Shown: positions 45,677 to 54,940 of the stretch, piece after piece
Layout: the number at the start of each line of letters is the position of its first letter
How positions within the stretch are numbered: the first letter of the stretch is position 1
Assembly: GCA_019744975.1 (NCBI GenBank)
Contig: JAIETP010000027.1
Coordinates: 46,151 to 110,150, forward strand
Origin: Burkholderiales bacterium
Lineage (GTDB): Bacteria; Pseudomonadota; Gammaproteobacteria; Burkholderiales; SG8-41
DNA length: 64,000 nucleotides
Reading direction: 5' to 3'
Translations under genes and position numbers: made by a program
Notes under the pieces: model-generated
What the model was told of the DNA's origin: nothing
The model's input: the letters and a program-made list of their open reading frames with translations, nothing else
Database searches by the model: none

Positions 45677-48199
45677 TCAAGTCAGCGGCAATTCAAAATA
45701 GAACGTCGAACCCCTGTCCTTATCCTTTTCCTTTTCCTTTTCCGATTCAAACCCGATCACACCGCCCATGCGCTCAACCAGCGCCTTGCAGATCGACAGG
45801 CCGAGGCCGGTGCCGCCCTTCCTGCGGGAGTCTGAGTTATCCGCGCGCTCGAAGCGCTGAAAAATCACGCTGCGGAAATTTTCTGGGATGCCCGGCCCCT
45901 GGTCCCGCACCTCGACACGCACGACAGCACCACGTTGCCCGGCGCTGACTTCAACAATACCGCCATCCGGCGAAAATTTTGCGGCATTTGAAATCAGATT
46001 GGTCAACACCTGCATCAGCCGGTCAGGATCAGCTGCGATTGTAAATTCCGGCCCGGGCAGCAATTTCAGCTGGGCGTGATGAATATTGGCATACGGCTGA
46101 TTGATGCTCACCGCCTTGTTCAGAATTTCACGCAACTGCAGCGGCTGCAGCTCGAGCGTCATCTGCCCGGATTCTATTTTCTCCAGATCAAGCACGTCGT
46201 TGATCAACGCCGAAAGCCGTTCGCTGTTCTGATAAGCCATATCCAGGAACGTCGTGACATCCTCGCTGAACCCCTCACCCATCTCCTTGATCAGGCTCAA
46301 TGAGCCGATAATGGCCGTCAACGGCGTACGCAGTTCGTGGCTGACGGTGGAAATGAATTCGTTTTTCAGCCGCTCGATTTCCTTGCCGGCAGTGATGTCG
46401 GCATTGGTGCCGACCAACCGCGATGCCTTGCCCGCCGCATCGCGTTCGGAGACTTTGGCACGGCTGAGGATCCAGCGCCAATCGCCATTTATGCTGCGGA
46501 CGCGGTGCTGTATTTCATAAAACCGCGCGTTGCCTTTGAGCACGGACACAAGGCTTTGCTGCAACCGCTGCAGGTCATCGGGATGCACCTGCTTCTGCAG
46601 GGCTTCAATGGTGGTCACGGTTTCGCTCTTCCCGCCCCCCAGCATCAATTGCCAATGCTCGCTGAGCCGGACTTCGCCACTGACAATGTCCCAGTCGAAT
46701 ATCGCGAGATTCGAACCCTCCAGCGCCAGACCCAGACGTTCCCGGCTTTTGAGCAAGGCCTCTGTCGCCTGCCTGCGCCCGGTCACATCCTCGACGTTAC
46801 CGACGTAGCCGGTAATTTCACCGTCCTCATGAATCACAGCGGCAGTAGTCGTCACCCAGACGACCTCGCCGTCGGCATGCAAAAAGCGATAGGTACAGTT
46901 CATATCGGCGGCCCGGCCCCGAACCGCCGTCAACCAGACATCACGTGCACGGTCGCGGTCTTCGGGATGCACCGCCGCAAGCCAGCCTTCGCCCGCGACT
47001 GAGTTTTCGGCAAGCCCGGACAACAACTCGTAACGCGGATTGGCATACACATAACCACCTTCGGCATCGGTGCGGAAAATGCCCAGCGGCGAGGCGTCGT
47101 TCATCGCCTGCCACTCCGCCTCGCGGCGATGAACCTCGCGAGTCATCTGATCCGCGATCTTCAAGGCCCGGCTGCGCGTATTCCACAGCGACCACAGCAT
47201 CACCAGCAGCAGCAGGTGGATCGCACCGCCGCCCAGCAGCACCAACCTCGACTTGTCGAGATCAATCTCCGCTTCGAGGGCGGCACTTGAACGGATTCGC
47301 AGCGTCCAGGGCGTACCATTGACCAGAATGTGTGTGCCGTAAGAAAACAATGGCGAACGCGGCGATACGTCGGTCTGCATCGTCCGGTAGAGCAGCGCAT
47401 CCTCGGCTGCCTCCGTGCCGTCGTAAATCTCGACATCGAGCAGGCGCTGCTCCGCCAGGATGTGTCCGATGAGATCACCGGCCCGAAAGGCGGCGTACGC
47501 CACGCCCTGGATCGCTGCGACGCGTTCCTCGTATGTGCCGATCGACAAGCCGCGTCGATAGATCGGAACGTACATCAGGAATCCCGGCTGGATATTGGAG
47601 TCGGTTTCCTGGACCAGGCGTACTTTGCCCGAAACGGCCGCGCGGCCGGAGATGATTGCCTCCCGGATCGCCTTGCTGCGGACGGTATCCGAATTCATGT
47701 CATAACCGATGGCCCGGAGATTGCGCCCGGAGAACGGTTCCAAGTACATGATCGGGAAATACTCATCGCGCAATCCTGCCGGCTGAATCTCGTATCCGGA
47801 AAATCCCGCCGCCCGCATCGTGCTGACAAAACCGTCCTTCTCCCGCGGCAGGATTCTTGGCGCAAAACCGACGCCCTGGATGCCGGGATAGTAAGTCTCC
47901 AGCTTCAGGCTGGCGTAATACGCGCGCCACTCTTCGCGCTCCACGCTCCGGGATGCCGCAAACAGTCCGGCCGTGCCGCGCAGCACTTGCTCGTAGTCAA
48001 GCAGGCGATCGGCCAGCGCGTCGCGAATCTGCGTCGACCGCGCTTCGAAACCGGAGCGTGCCGCGTCCCTGGCCTTCTGCGCCTCCGCATCCCAGGCACG
48101 GATCACCAGCACTGCGGGAAGCACGACCGCGAGCGCTACGGCGATCACGTTATAGGCCGGCCCCCTCAGAAAAACCAGTCTGCGTCGCAGGTCGCTCAT
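45677..48199 (-). CDS. CHASE/PAS-domain hybrid-input sensor histidine kinase
   Basis: 840 residues. There are two transmembrane helices (about 17-33 and 319-339) flanking a periplasmic CHASE1-type domain (about 70-300, with YYPGIQGVGFAPRI and GRAAVSGKVRLVQE). Then come PAS/PAC domain 1 (about 361-480) and PAS/PAC domain 2 (484-605), HisKA with phospho-acceptor His-621 in STVSHELRTPL, and HATPase_c with NLISNAAKFSPDGG and GTGLGLSICKALVERMGG. The start at 48199 overlaps the glycosyltransferase stop (ATGA). It probably senses an extracellular ligand and signals to the receiver protein at the other end of the operon. Confidence 0.9.
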   Translation of the reverse strand: MSDLRRRLVFLRGPAYNVIAVALAVVLPAVLVIRAWDAEAQKARDAARSGFEARSTQIRDALADRLLDYEQVLRGTAGLFAASRSVEREEWRAYYASLKLETYYPGIQGVGFAPRILPREKDGFVSTMRAAGFSGYEIQPAGLRDEYFPIMYLEPFSGRNLRAIGYDMNSDTVRSKAIREAIISGRAAVSGKVRLVQETDSNIQPGFLMYVPIYRRGLSIGTYEERVAAIQGVAYAAFRAGDLIGHILAEQRLLDVEIYDGTEAAEDALLYRTMQTDVSPRSPLFSYGTHILVNGTPWTLRIRSSAALEAEIDLDKSRLVLLGGGAIHLLLLVMLWSLWNTRSRALKIADQMTREVHRREAEWQAMNDASPLGIFRTDAEGGYVYANPRYELLSGLAENSVAGEGWLAAVHPEDRDRARDVWLTAVRGRAADMNCTYRFLHADGEVVWVTTTAAVIHEDGEITGYVGNVEDVTGRRQATEALLKSRERLGLALEGSNLAIFDWDIVSGEVRLSEHWQLMLGGGKSETVTTIEALQKQVHPDDLQRLQQSLVSVLKGNARFYEIQHRVRSINGDWRWILSRAKVSERDAAGKASRLVGTNADITAGKEIERLKNEFISTVSHELRTPLTAIIGSLSLIKEMGEGFSEDVTTFLDMAYQNSERLSALINDVLDLEKIESGQMTLELQPLQLREILNKAVSINQPYANIHHAQLKLLPGPEFTIAADPDRLMQVLTNLISNAAKFSPDGGIVEVSAGQRGAVVRVEVRDQGPGIPENFRSVIFQRFERADNSDSRRKGGTGLGLSICKALVERMGGVIGFESEKEKEKDKDRGSTFYFELPLT

Positions 48200-49617
48200 T
48201 TCGCCCCCCCGCCGCTCTGCCAGCTCGCGGTACGCTTCATGTCCCCCCAGCGCGCCTTGGACCGGAACATCCACAACAACAACCCCCACAGCCGCCACAA
48301 CGAATTGATCTGGCGGTACCCGAAATTTTCAATGATGACCATCAACAGCAGCACGCCGATCTGGTGCGGCTTCGGATAGATGTGAAAAGACAGCTCTTCG
48401 AGCAGCAACGAACTCACCGACAGTACCAGACCGAAGCCGAATGCAACCAGCATGAACGTGATGAAAGCCTCGGTCGAAACCACGCCGAAGATGAAGGCCG
48501 TGATCATGAACACATAACCGGCGACCTCGATCAGCGGCCCAAGCCATTCGAACACGACCATGAACGGAAACGCCAGCCAGCCGGCGGCACCGCCGCGGGG
48601 ATGGAACAGCAGGCCGAGGTTCATGGTCAGGCTCTCGGAAAGACCACGCTGCCAGCGTACACGCTGGTTTTTCAGCACGCGCAACGATTCCGGCGCCTCG
48701 GTCCAGCAGATCGGATCGGGAACAAAAACAATGCGATAGGGAATGCGTCGCGTGCGGTGCAGCCGGTGCAGGCGCACCACCAGTTCCATGTCCTCGCCAA
48801 CGGTGTCGCGCCGGTAACCACCGGCCGCGACGACGACGTCCTTGCGAAAAATGCCGAAGGCGCCGGAAATGATCAGCACCGCATTCAGCGGTGACCAGCC
48901 AAGCCGGCCGAACAGGAAGGCGCGCAGGTATTCCACGATCTGCAGCAATGCCAGCGGATTGCGCGGCAGACCGACGCTGGTCAGAAAACCGTTGTCGACC
49001 GTGCAACCATTGGCGATGCGCACCGTGCCGCCGGAAGCAATGGTGCGCGGATCCTCGAGGAAAGGCTCGACCACGCGCTTCAGGCTGTCGCGCTCCAGCA
49101 CCGAATCGGCATCGACGCCGCAGAACAACGGATAACGTGCGGCATTGATGCCCGCATTCAGCGCATCGGCCTTGCCGCCGTTTTCCTTGTCAATGACGCG
49201 CAGGCTCGGATGGCTGGTCGAACGATAGATCGCACGCACCGGCTGCGCCGGCAGCCGCTGCCAATAGGCTTCCGGAAACGGCACCAATGCGAATTCGCGA
49301 CGCAGCGCGTCCATGGTGCCGTCCTTCGAGCCGTCGTTGATGACCACCACTTCGTAGTCGGGATAATTGAGCTGCAGCATCGAACGCACCGAACCGCCAA
49401 TGGTTGCCTCCTCGTTATAGGCCGGCACCAGCACCGATACCGGCGGCTCAAAACCGCTGACGCTGCGCGGCAGATCATCCAGACTGTGCGACTCCACATA
49501 ACGCTTCAAACTACCCAGCGACAGCACGTTAAGCATGAGATAGCCGCAGTTGATGCCGATGAAATACAGCATGAAAAACCATTGCAGACCGATCGCCAAT
49601 TCGGACATGCTGTTCAT
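48196..49617 (-). CDS. processive family 2 glycosyltransferase (PgaC/YaiP-like)
   Basis: 473 residues: one N-terminal transmembrane helix (about 8-30), then a GT2 domain with VLVPAYNEEATIGGSVRSML, INDGSKDGT, DADSVLERD, GEDMELVVRLHR and QRVRWQRG (the QxxRW motif of processive synthases). Three or four C-terminal transmembrane helices follow. It should polymerise a UDP-sugar polysaccharide while translocating it across the inner membrane. The start at 49617 overlaps the HEAT-protein stop (ATGA). The sugar is unknown; PgaC-like poly-GlcNAc synthesis is one option. Confidence 0.87.
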   Translation of the reverse strand: MNSMSELAIGLQWFFMLYFIGINCGYLMLNVLSLGSLKRYVESHSLDDLPRSVSGFEPPVSVLVPAYNEEATIGGSVRSMLQLNYPDYEVVVINDGSKDGTMDALRREFALVPFPEAYWQRLPAQPVRAIYRSTSHPSLRVIDKENGGKADALNAGINAARYPLFCGVDADSVLERDSLKRVVEPFLEDPRTIASGGTVRIANGCTVDNGFLTSVGLPRNPLALLQIVEYLRAFLFGRLGWSPLNAVLIISGAFGIFRKDVVVAAGGYRRDTVGEDMELVVRLHRLHRTRRIPYRIVFVPDPICWTEAPESLRVLKNQRVRWQRGLSESLTMNLGLLFHPRGGAAGWLAFPFMVVFEWLGPLIEVAGYVFMITAFIFGVVSTEAFITFMLVAFGFGLVLSVSSLLLEELSFHIYPKPHQIGVLLLMVIIENFGYRQINSLWRLWGLLLWMFRSKARWGDMKRTASWQSGGGAK

Positions 49618-50729
49618 GCGGTGCGCGCCTCGGCAATGGCCTGGCCCAGCATGTCGGCGGCAAAACGGTCGGGCAGCCCCGCACGGATGATTTCCAGGTC
49701 GGCAAGGCTGGTGAACGGCAGCGCGATCAACGCCCGTGCCGCGTGGTAGCGCACCCACCAGTGCCGGTCGCCAAGCATATTGGTGAGCACCACACGGTCG
49801 GCCGGCTCGCCAATGCGACCCAGGACGCGAACGGCGCTGACGCGTACAAACCAGGATTCATGGGCAAGGTGGCTGCGCACCAGTTCAAGATCGTGCGGAT
49901 CCTGGATCAGCCGCAGTCCGGCGGCGACCACTTCCGGATCCGTTGCGGCGCGCACGATGCGGCCGACGACCGCGCCGATGCTCTCGGTATGAGCGACCTC
50001 CATCATGCGCAGCAAGCGCACGACCTGGCGAGCGTCGCCTTCGACCCCGGCCGCCGCCTCCGTCGCTGCAATCAGCGGCAACGTCACACGACCTGGACCG
50101 GCCTCTTTCAGCATCGCCACGATCCGCGCCAGCGGCCAGTCTTCGCGCGAAGCCATCACGGTCACAAGCCAGGTCAGTGTCGCGCCGGCATCGATGTCGA
50201 GCAAGGCGCGCACCGCCGCCAATGACAGCATCGGCGAAGGATCGGCGACCAGTGCCCGCAATTCGTGCCATTGGGTGCGGTCCCCGAGATGGCCCAGCGT
50301 GACGATGGCGATCAATTTCGACCGCAGATCGGACTGGTGCAGCAGGTCGCGCGATATCTCCTCCAGTTTCAGCGCGTAGGCGAGTTGCTCCAGATTTTTA
50401 CGCGCGCTGCCCACCAGCGATTCGTGGTGGTAGTTCCACAGTTTCAGGAAGTGGTAACGCATGGCGCGCGGCACTTGCGGCAGTGTTTCCGGCACCTGGT
50501 AAACACATTCGGCCAGCAGCGGCTGCCATGCCGCGGCAAAACGTTTTTCGCGGCGCTGGCGCAGCACCAGCCGGATGCGCAGCACAAATACCGCAACCAG
50601 CATCAGCATTGAACAGGCGATGATCAGCAATCCGAACTGGAATACCAGCGCGAGCAGCGGATCATGCGGCAGCCAGGACAGCGTTTCCACGCGGTCCGGC
50701 ACTGTGGCGAGGCTTTGGTCGAAACGCAA
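49614..50729 (-). CDS. membrane-anchored HEAT-repeat protein
   Basis: 371 residues. One transmembrane helix (about 25-48) is followed by a basic stretch (LRQRREKRF) and at least five HEAT/PBS-type repeats, for example RSKLIAIVTLGHLGD, PMLSLAAVRALLDID, WFVRVSAVRVLGRIG and WWVRYHAARALIALP. It is likely a cytoplasmic protein-binding scaffold at the membrane. The start is a TTG (50729), because no ATG lies before the membrane helix. It is tightly placed between the YaiO and glycosyltransferase genes. Confidence 0.8.
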   Translation of the reverse strand: MRFDQSLATVPDRVETLSWLPHDPLLALVFQFGLLIIACSMLMLVAVFVLRIRLVLRQRREKRFAAAWQPLLAECVYQVPETLPQVPRAMRYHFLKLWNYHHESLVGSARKNLEQLAYALKLEEISRDLLHQSDLRSKLIAIVTLGHLGDRTQWHELRALVADPSPMLSLAAVRALLDIDAGATLTWLVTVMASREDWPLARIVAMLKEAGPGRVTLPLIAATEAAAGVEGDARQVVRLLRMMEVAHTESIGAVVGRIVRAATDPEVVAAGLRLIQDPHDLELVRSHLAHESWFVRVSAVRVLGRIGEPADRVVLTNMLGDRHWWVRYHAARALIALPFTSLADLEIIRAGLPDRFAADMLGQAIAEARTA

Positions 50730-50736
50730 CGGCGCC

Positions 50737-51573
50737 CTAGAAACTGTGCCGGATACCGAGCCGCAGTCCCTGCCGGCGATACAGGTTGCCCTGTTCGTGG
50801 TTCACCAGTTCATAAGTCAACGCCCACACCGGAGTCATCCAGTGCTGCCCGCCGAGAGTCCAGTTTTGCACGTCACTGGTCAGAACGCCACGCGACGGGC
50901 CCAGATACTCGACTTCACGGCCGTTGCTGTACGACAGGCCGACGGAATTGCGGTCGGCGTAGTAATAATTAAACTGAAGCCGGTGACTGGCAGCGGAAGA
51001 CGCGCCCTCGGGGCGTCCGGAGTACAGCGTGTACGCGCCGCGGAAATTGCGCCAGTAACGTTCGGCAAACGCGGAAAGCACATTGGTACCGATCAGGCTG
51101 TACTCGTTGTGACGCAGGCCGAGCCCCACCCCCCAGCCACTGCCGAGATTTTTCTGCAGTTCGCCGTAAACCGAGTAACGGGCCAGCACTTCGTGGGTCG
51201 GGCTGGCGCTGGCCTCAAGCAACGAGGTCCAGGTCGCGGCCAGCGGGTAATACAGCCCGGCATGAACCTCGGTGTCATCGAGTCCAAAGCGACGGGTTTC
51301 ACGCAGACCGCCGTACAGGGTTTTGCGTTCGCCAAACTGGCGGGAAGCCAGCAGATAAGTACTCGTCCAGTCCGGCAGGTTGTTGGTCAGCGTCTCCTTG
51401 CCGTGGCCAAGCTCGATTTCGGTGCGCGGCAGCTTGAGGCCGGTGGCGGCGATGCCGGATTTAATGACCGCCTCCGGCATCTGTTGCGCACCAGCGGATG
51501 CCGCCGCCAAGCCCGCGGCAGCGACGCACAGCGCTAACCATCCCATCATCCCAGTCATCGCCTGCCCCCTCAT
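50737..51573 (-). CDS. YaiO-family outer membrane beta-barrel protein
   Basis: 278 residues. A signal peptide (LALCVAAAGLAAASAGA) is followed by YaiO-like repeats of amphipathic strands rich in aromatic ends (YYPLAATWTSLLEASASPTH, YSVYGELQKNLGSGWGVGLG) and a C-terminal Phe in LGIRHSF, as expected for BAM-assembled barrels. It is a candidate export pore for the polysaccharide. In E. coli yaiO is adjacent to the GT2 gene yaiP, which supports a functional link. Its ATG overlaps the receiver gene's stop (ATGA). Confidence 0.87.
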   Translation of the reverse strand: MRGQAMTGMMGWLALCVAAAGLAAASAGAQQMPEAVIKSGIAATGLKLPRTEIELGHGKETLTNNLPDWTSTYLLASRQFGERKTLYGGLRETRRFGLDDTEVHAGLYYPLAATWTSLLEASASPTHEVLARYSVYGELQKNLGSGWGVGLGLRHNEYSLIGTNVLSAFAERYWRNFRGAYTLYSGRPEGASSAASHRLQFNYYYADRNSVGLSYSNGREVEYLGPSRGVLTSDVQNWTLGGQHWMTPVWALTYELVNHEQGNLYRRQGLRLGIRHSF

Positions 51574-51986
51574 TTGCGCCCCCTTACCATACGTTTGATA
51601 CGTGCACGCAGTTCATCCGGCTTGAAAGGTTTGACCAGATAGTCGCTGGCGCCGGCATCCAATGCGCGCACGATGTCTTTTTCCTGGGATTTGGCGGTCA
51701 GCATCAGCACCGGCACGGCCTGCCAGGTCTTGAGCGCACGGATCATGCCCAGCAACTGATAACCATCAACATGGGGCAGCATCACATCAAGCATGGCCAG
51801 CGCCGGCGGCTGCATGCTGCCGATCAACACCTGTGCGGCGCGGCCATCTGCAGCCAGTTCAACCCGGTAACCTTCACGCTCAAGGATAAAACGCAGCAAA
51901 TAAGCAATCTGGTCGTCGTCCTCGACCACCAGTGCCACGCCGGATGTGGATGGATTTTGATTCATCGTATCAGCGTTCGGAAGCAC
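51570..51986 (-). CDS. single-domain response regulator (CheY-like)
   Basis: 138 residues, one receiver domain only: acidic pocket VVEDDDQIAYLLRF, phospho-acceptor Asp in LAMLDVMLPHVDGYQ, Thr in LMLTAKS and Lys in DYLVKPFKPDEL. No output domain is present, so it must act by protein contact, perhaps on the HEAT protein or the synthase. It is the first gene of the coupled operon that ends with the histidine kinase. The start is uncertain: GTG at 51986 (with AAAGGA close upstream) or ATG at 51965. Confidence 0.9.
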   Translation of the reverse strand: MLPNADTMNQNPSTSGVALVVEDDDQIAYLLRFILEREGYRVELAADGRAAQVLIGSMQPPALAMLDVMLPHVDGYQLLGMIRALKTWQAVPVLMLTAKSQEKDIVRALDAGASDYLVKPFKPDELRARIKRMVRGRK

Positions 51987-52064
51987 CAGTCCTTTGTTGC
52001 CGCTGGCCCTGCATTTTACCGAAGGATGCCCAGGGACGGCGGCATTATCTGTCCGCCCCGCAAA

Positions 52065-52964
52065 CTACGTTTTGACCATCGCCCGCGGATGCCTGTTGCG
52101 TCCCTGCGCCTGCAGCGCCGGCACGTCCCCGGCACACTGGATCCGGTGCATCACCCGTCGATAACCACCATCGAAGGGATCACGATGGTGCATCACACAA
52201 CGGTTGTCCCAGATCAGAATGTCGCCGACCCGCCATTCGTGATGCCAGGTGAATTTGTCCTGCGTGGCATGCGCCCAAAGCGCGTTGAGCAATTCCTCCG
52301 ACTCCGCCACCGACAGGCCGTTGATATAGGCATTGGGTCGGCGGCCGAGATACAAGGCATTGCAGCCGGTTTCGGCATGGGTGCGGATGATCGGATGGCT
52401 GGGACCCGGCGCTTCGCGCACGTCATTCACCGGCTTGAAACCTTCGCGCAGATCACCGGCGCTGTTGTAGGTCATGTCGTGTTTCAGGGTTCTGCCTTCG
52501 ATGCGTTTGCGCAGAGCAGGATCCAGTGTCTGCAATGCCAGATACATGTTGGCGAAACCGGTATTGCCGCCTTTCGGCGGGATTTCCAGTGAATACAGCG
52601 CGCTGTACGACAGCGGCCGGTCGCGGTAGGAATTGTCGGAATGCCACACCACTTCGGCATCGCGCAGCACCCCGATGGCCTCGCCGTTTTCAGTGACATT
52701 GGAGACGACGACGATTTCCGGATGCGTGCGTGCTTTTTCCCTGCCGGTCTTGGCCAGCGGCGCAAAATCGAGTTCGCCCAGTCGGCGGCCGAAGGCCAGC
52801 AGATCCGGGTCAGACAGCGTCTGGCCGCGAATGCGGATCACCAGGTTGTCGAGCAGCGCCTGATAGACCTGCTGGAATGACGCGGCATCCAGCGCGCGCA
52901 CATCGCCGCAGCTCACTTCAGCACCCAGTGCGGGCGCCGTCGGTTTTACGGTAACAGTTGTCAT
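52065..52964 (-). CDS. TauD/TfdA-family 2-oxoglutarate-dependent dioxygenase
   Basis: 299 residues. The iron ligands are the His-x-Asp in VVWHSDNSYRDRPLSY near residue 112 and a distal His in GGYRRVMHRIQ near 283, with the 2-oxoglutarate Arg in the same end region. FGRRLGELDF near 60 is typical. It hydroxylates a substrate next to a heteroatom or carboxylate; the substrate is unknown (the family covers taurine, 2,4-D, alkylsulfates and carnitine-like compounds). It is the last gene of the TctC/racemase/FAH operon. Confidence 0.87.
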   Translation of the reverse strand: MTTVTVKPTAPALGAEVSCGDVRALDAASFQQVYQALLDNLVIRIRGQTLSDPDLLAFGRRLGELDFAPLAKTGREKARTHPEIVVVSNVTENGEAIGVLRDAEVVWHSDNSYRDRPLSYSALYSLEIPPKGGNTGFANMYLALQTLDPALRKRIEGRTLKHDMTYNSAGDLREGFKPVNDVREAPGPSHPIIRTHAETGCNALYLGRRPNAYINGLSVAESEELLNALWAHATQDKFTWHHEWRVGDILIWDNRCVMHHRDPFDGGYRRVMHRIQCAGDVPALQAQGRNRHPRAMVKT

Positions 52965-52981
52965 GATTTTACAGAATACTC

Positions 52982-53010
52982 ATAAGTATTTGATTTAATT
53001 AAATATTTTA
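52982..53010. repeat. AT-rich dispersed motif upstream of the TauD-like gene
   Basis: ATAAGTATTTGATTTAATTA and the following AATATTTT resemble 23228-23250 and 36019-36042. It lies between the TctC stop and the TauD start on the minus strand. Confidence 0.45.
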
Positions 53011-53022
53011 GCTGATGAATGA

Positions 53023-54009
53023 TCAGTCCAGCCGGATACCCACCGCCTTGGCGATACGCCCATAACGCGTGTATTCATCCTTGATCTGCGCGCGGTATTC
53101 CTGCGCCGTACTGCCCACGGCCTCGAGACCGCGCGCCGCCAGCGCTGATTTGCCGTCGGCTGATTTCAGTATGGCCACCATCTCGCGATTGAGACGCGTG
53201 ATCACGGCGGAGGATGTTTTCGCCGGCGCGAGCACGCCGAACACCGTTGCCGAGTCATAACCCGGCACGCCTTCTTCAGCGATGGTCGGAAACTCCGGCG
53301 CCAGTGCCGAACGCTGTTTGGTACCCACCGCCAGCATGCGCAGTTTGCCCGAGCGCACATGCGGCTGGATCGTCGGCAGGTTTTCGAACATCAGGTTCAG
53401 CCTGCCGCCCAATAGATCAGTCACTGCCGGGCCCGCGCCCTTGTACGGCACGTGCACCAGCTTCGTGCCGGTCAGCGCCATGAACTGTTCCGTCGAAAAA
53501 TGCCCGACCGAACCGTTGCCCGCGGAACCGAAATTCAGTTCACCGGGTTTGGCCCGGGCCAGCGCGATCAGTTCTTTTACGGTTTTTGCCGGTGACCCGG
53601 GATGCACCACCAGCGTGAACGGGCTGATCGTTGCCAGCGTGATCGGCTCGAAGTCACGCAAAGTATCGTAGGGGATTTTGTCGCGGACGTTGGGATTGAT
53701 GGTCAGCGGCCCCGCGCTGCCGAGCATGATGGTGTAACCGTCGGCCGGCGCACGCGCCGCGATTTCCGCGCCCACCACACCGCCGGCGCCGGCACGATTA
53801 TCGACCACCACGGTCTGGCCCAATGGCGCGGCGAGCTGTTGTGCAAGGAAGCGCGCCAGCAGATCGGTGCTGCCGCCCGGTGCGAACGGCACGATAAAAC
53901 GGATCGGTTTCGACGGATAAGCCTGCGTCTGTGCTGCCGCCGGCCATGCCCCGGCCAGAAATGCGACTGCGATGATGAATGTTTTTGTTGTTTTCATTTT
54001 TGTATTCAT
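53023..54009 (-). CDS. TctC/Bug-family substrate-binding protein
   Basis: 328 residues. A signal peptide (TKTFIIAVAFLAGAWPAAAQ) is followed by the Bug pattern YPSKPIRFIVPFAPGGSTDL and LVVHPGSPAKTVKELIALAR, then GKLRMLAVGTKQRSALAPEF. It is a periplasmic carboxylate-binding protein. No tctA/tctB gene accompanies it, as is common for Bug expansions, so it may use the pair at 5161-7135 or another system. Its ATG overlaps the racemase stop (ATGA). Confidence 0.9.
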   Translation of the reverse strand: MNTKMKTTKTFIIAVAFLAGAWPAAAQTQAYPSKPIRFIVPFAPGGSTDLLARFLAQQLAAPLGQTVVVDNRAGAGGVVGAEIAARAPADGYTIMLGSAGPLTINPNVRDKIPYDTLRDFEPITLATISPFTLVVHPGSPAKTVKELIALARAKPGELNFGSAGNGSVGHFSTEQFMALTGTKLVHVPYKGAGPAVTDLLGGRLNLMFENLPTIQPHVRSGKLRMLAVGTKQRSALAPEFPTIAEEGVPGYDSATVFGVLAPAKTSSAVITRLNREMVAILKSADGKSALAARGLEAVGSTAQEYRAQIKDEYTRYGRIAKAVGIRLD

Positions 54010-54875
54010 TTCTTCTTCCCCGCTTTGGCTTGGGTTTTGGCTTTTTCTGCCTTGCCGCTCTTCTTCGCGGGGCTTTTTACGGTCGGATAAACGTCGCCGT
54101 AATACTTGCGGATTTCGTCGATCTGGTCGCTGCCCGGCGGTGCGTAATACAGGCGTTTGCTGAGGAAAGTCCCGCCCATGATGCGGTTCATTTTCACCGC
54201 AGCCTCGCCCATTTTCACCAGCGACACGATGCCGTTGAGGATCGGCGTGTTCTTCGCCGCCTGGTGCACGCCGAATTCGGCCAGCAGCGCCATCACCACC
54301 CCGCCTGCCGCGATGATGACCTCGGCACCCTGCTCGACATTGGCGTCGGCCGCTTTCATGAATTGTTCGAAAATGCGCTTGCGCGCGGATGCCTTGATAA
54401 AACCTTCGTCGAGATCATTGATGCGGTCGATGGTCATGCGGTTGACCGCGGCCAGCCGCCGCTCCAGCTTGTAGCGGTGCACATTGTCGATGATGCGCGG
54501 CGTGAATTTTTCGTTGATCGTCACCAGTGAAAAATTCTTGCCCATCAAACAGGCGGTATGCAATGCGGTCTCGCACAGGCCAAGCACCGGCATGGTGGTG
54601 ATTTCGCGGCAGGCGTGGATGCCGGGGTCGCCGATGTTGCCGATCAGGAAGGCATCAAAACCGCGCCTGGTGGCGATCTGCACGTTTTCCATGACTTCGC
54701 CCGACTCCAGGTAATCGAGGTAATGGAACTGGTCGGCCAGCCCGCCGCGTTTGGTGATGCCGTGGACTTCGATTTCGGTGTCCGGATCCTTGACCCGGTC
54801 GAGAATGCGCCGCAGCGCTTCGTTGTAATGCCCCCAGGCCTTCTGCCGCGACATGCTTTGATACCAGAGCTTCAC
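54006..54875 (-). CDS. aspartate/glutamate/hydantoin racemase superfamily protein
   Basis: 289 residues. The two half-site cysteines expected of the family are less clear than usual: MPVLGLCETALHTACLMGKN near residue 105 holds one, while the region AEVIIAAGGVVMALL near 190 reads AGG where many members have a Cys. A cofactor-independent racemase role is therefore uncertain; an Asp/Glu-racemase-fold decarboxylase or isomerase is possible. The C terminus is a Lys/Ala-rich tail of about 20 residues (KKSGKAEKAKTQAKAGKKK), unlike the core. Coupled to the downstream TctC gene. Confidence 0.78.
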   Translation of the reverse strand: MKLWYQSMSRQKAWGHYNEALRRILDRVKDPDTEIEVHGITKRGGLADQFHYLDYLESGEVMENVQIATRRGFDAFLIGNIGDPGIHACREITTMPVLGLCETALHTACLMGKNFSLVTINEKFTPRIIDNVHRYKLERRLAAVNRMTIDRINDLDEGFIKASARKRIFEQFMKAADANVEQGAEVIIAAGGVVMALLAEFGVHQAAKNTPILNGIVSLVKMGEAAVKMNRIMGGTFLSKRLYYAPPGSDQIDEIRKYYGDVYPTVKSPAKKSGKAEKAKTQAKAGKKK

Positions 54876-54940
54876 CTTGTCGACTCCTCTTGAACAAACC
54901 CGTCCGGCGTGACGAAAACCGGGGGCGCCGCCACCCGTTT

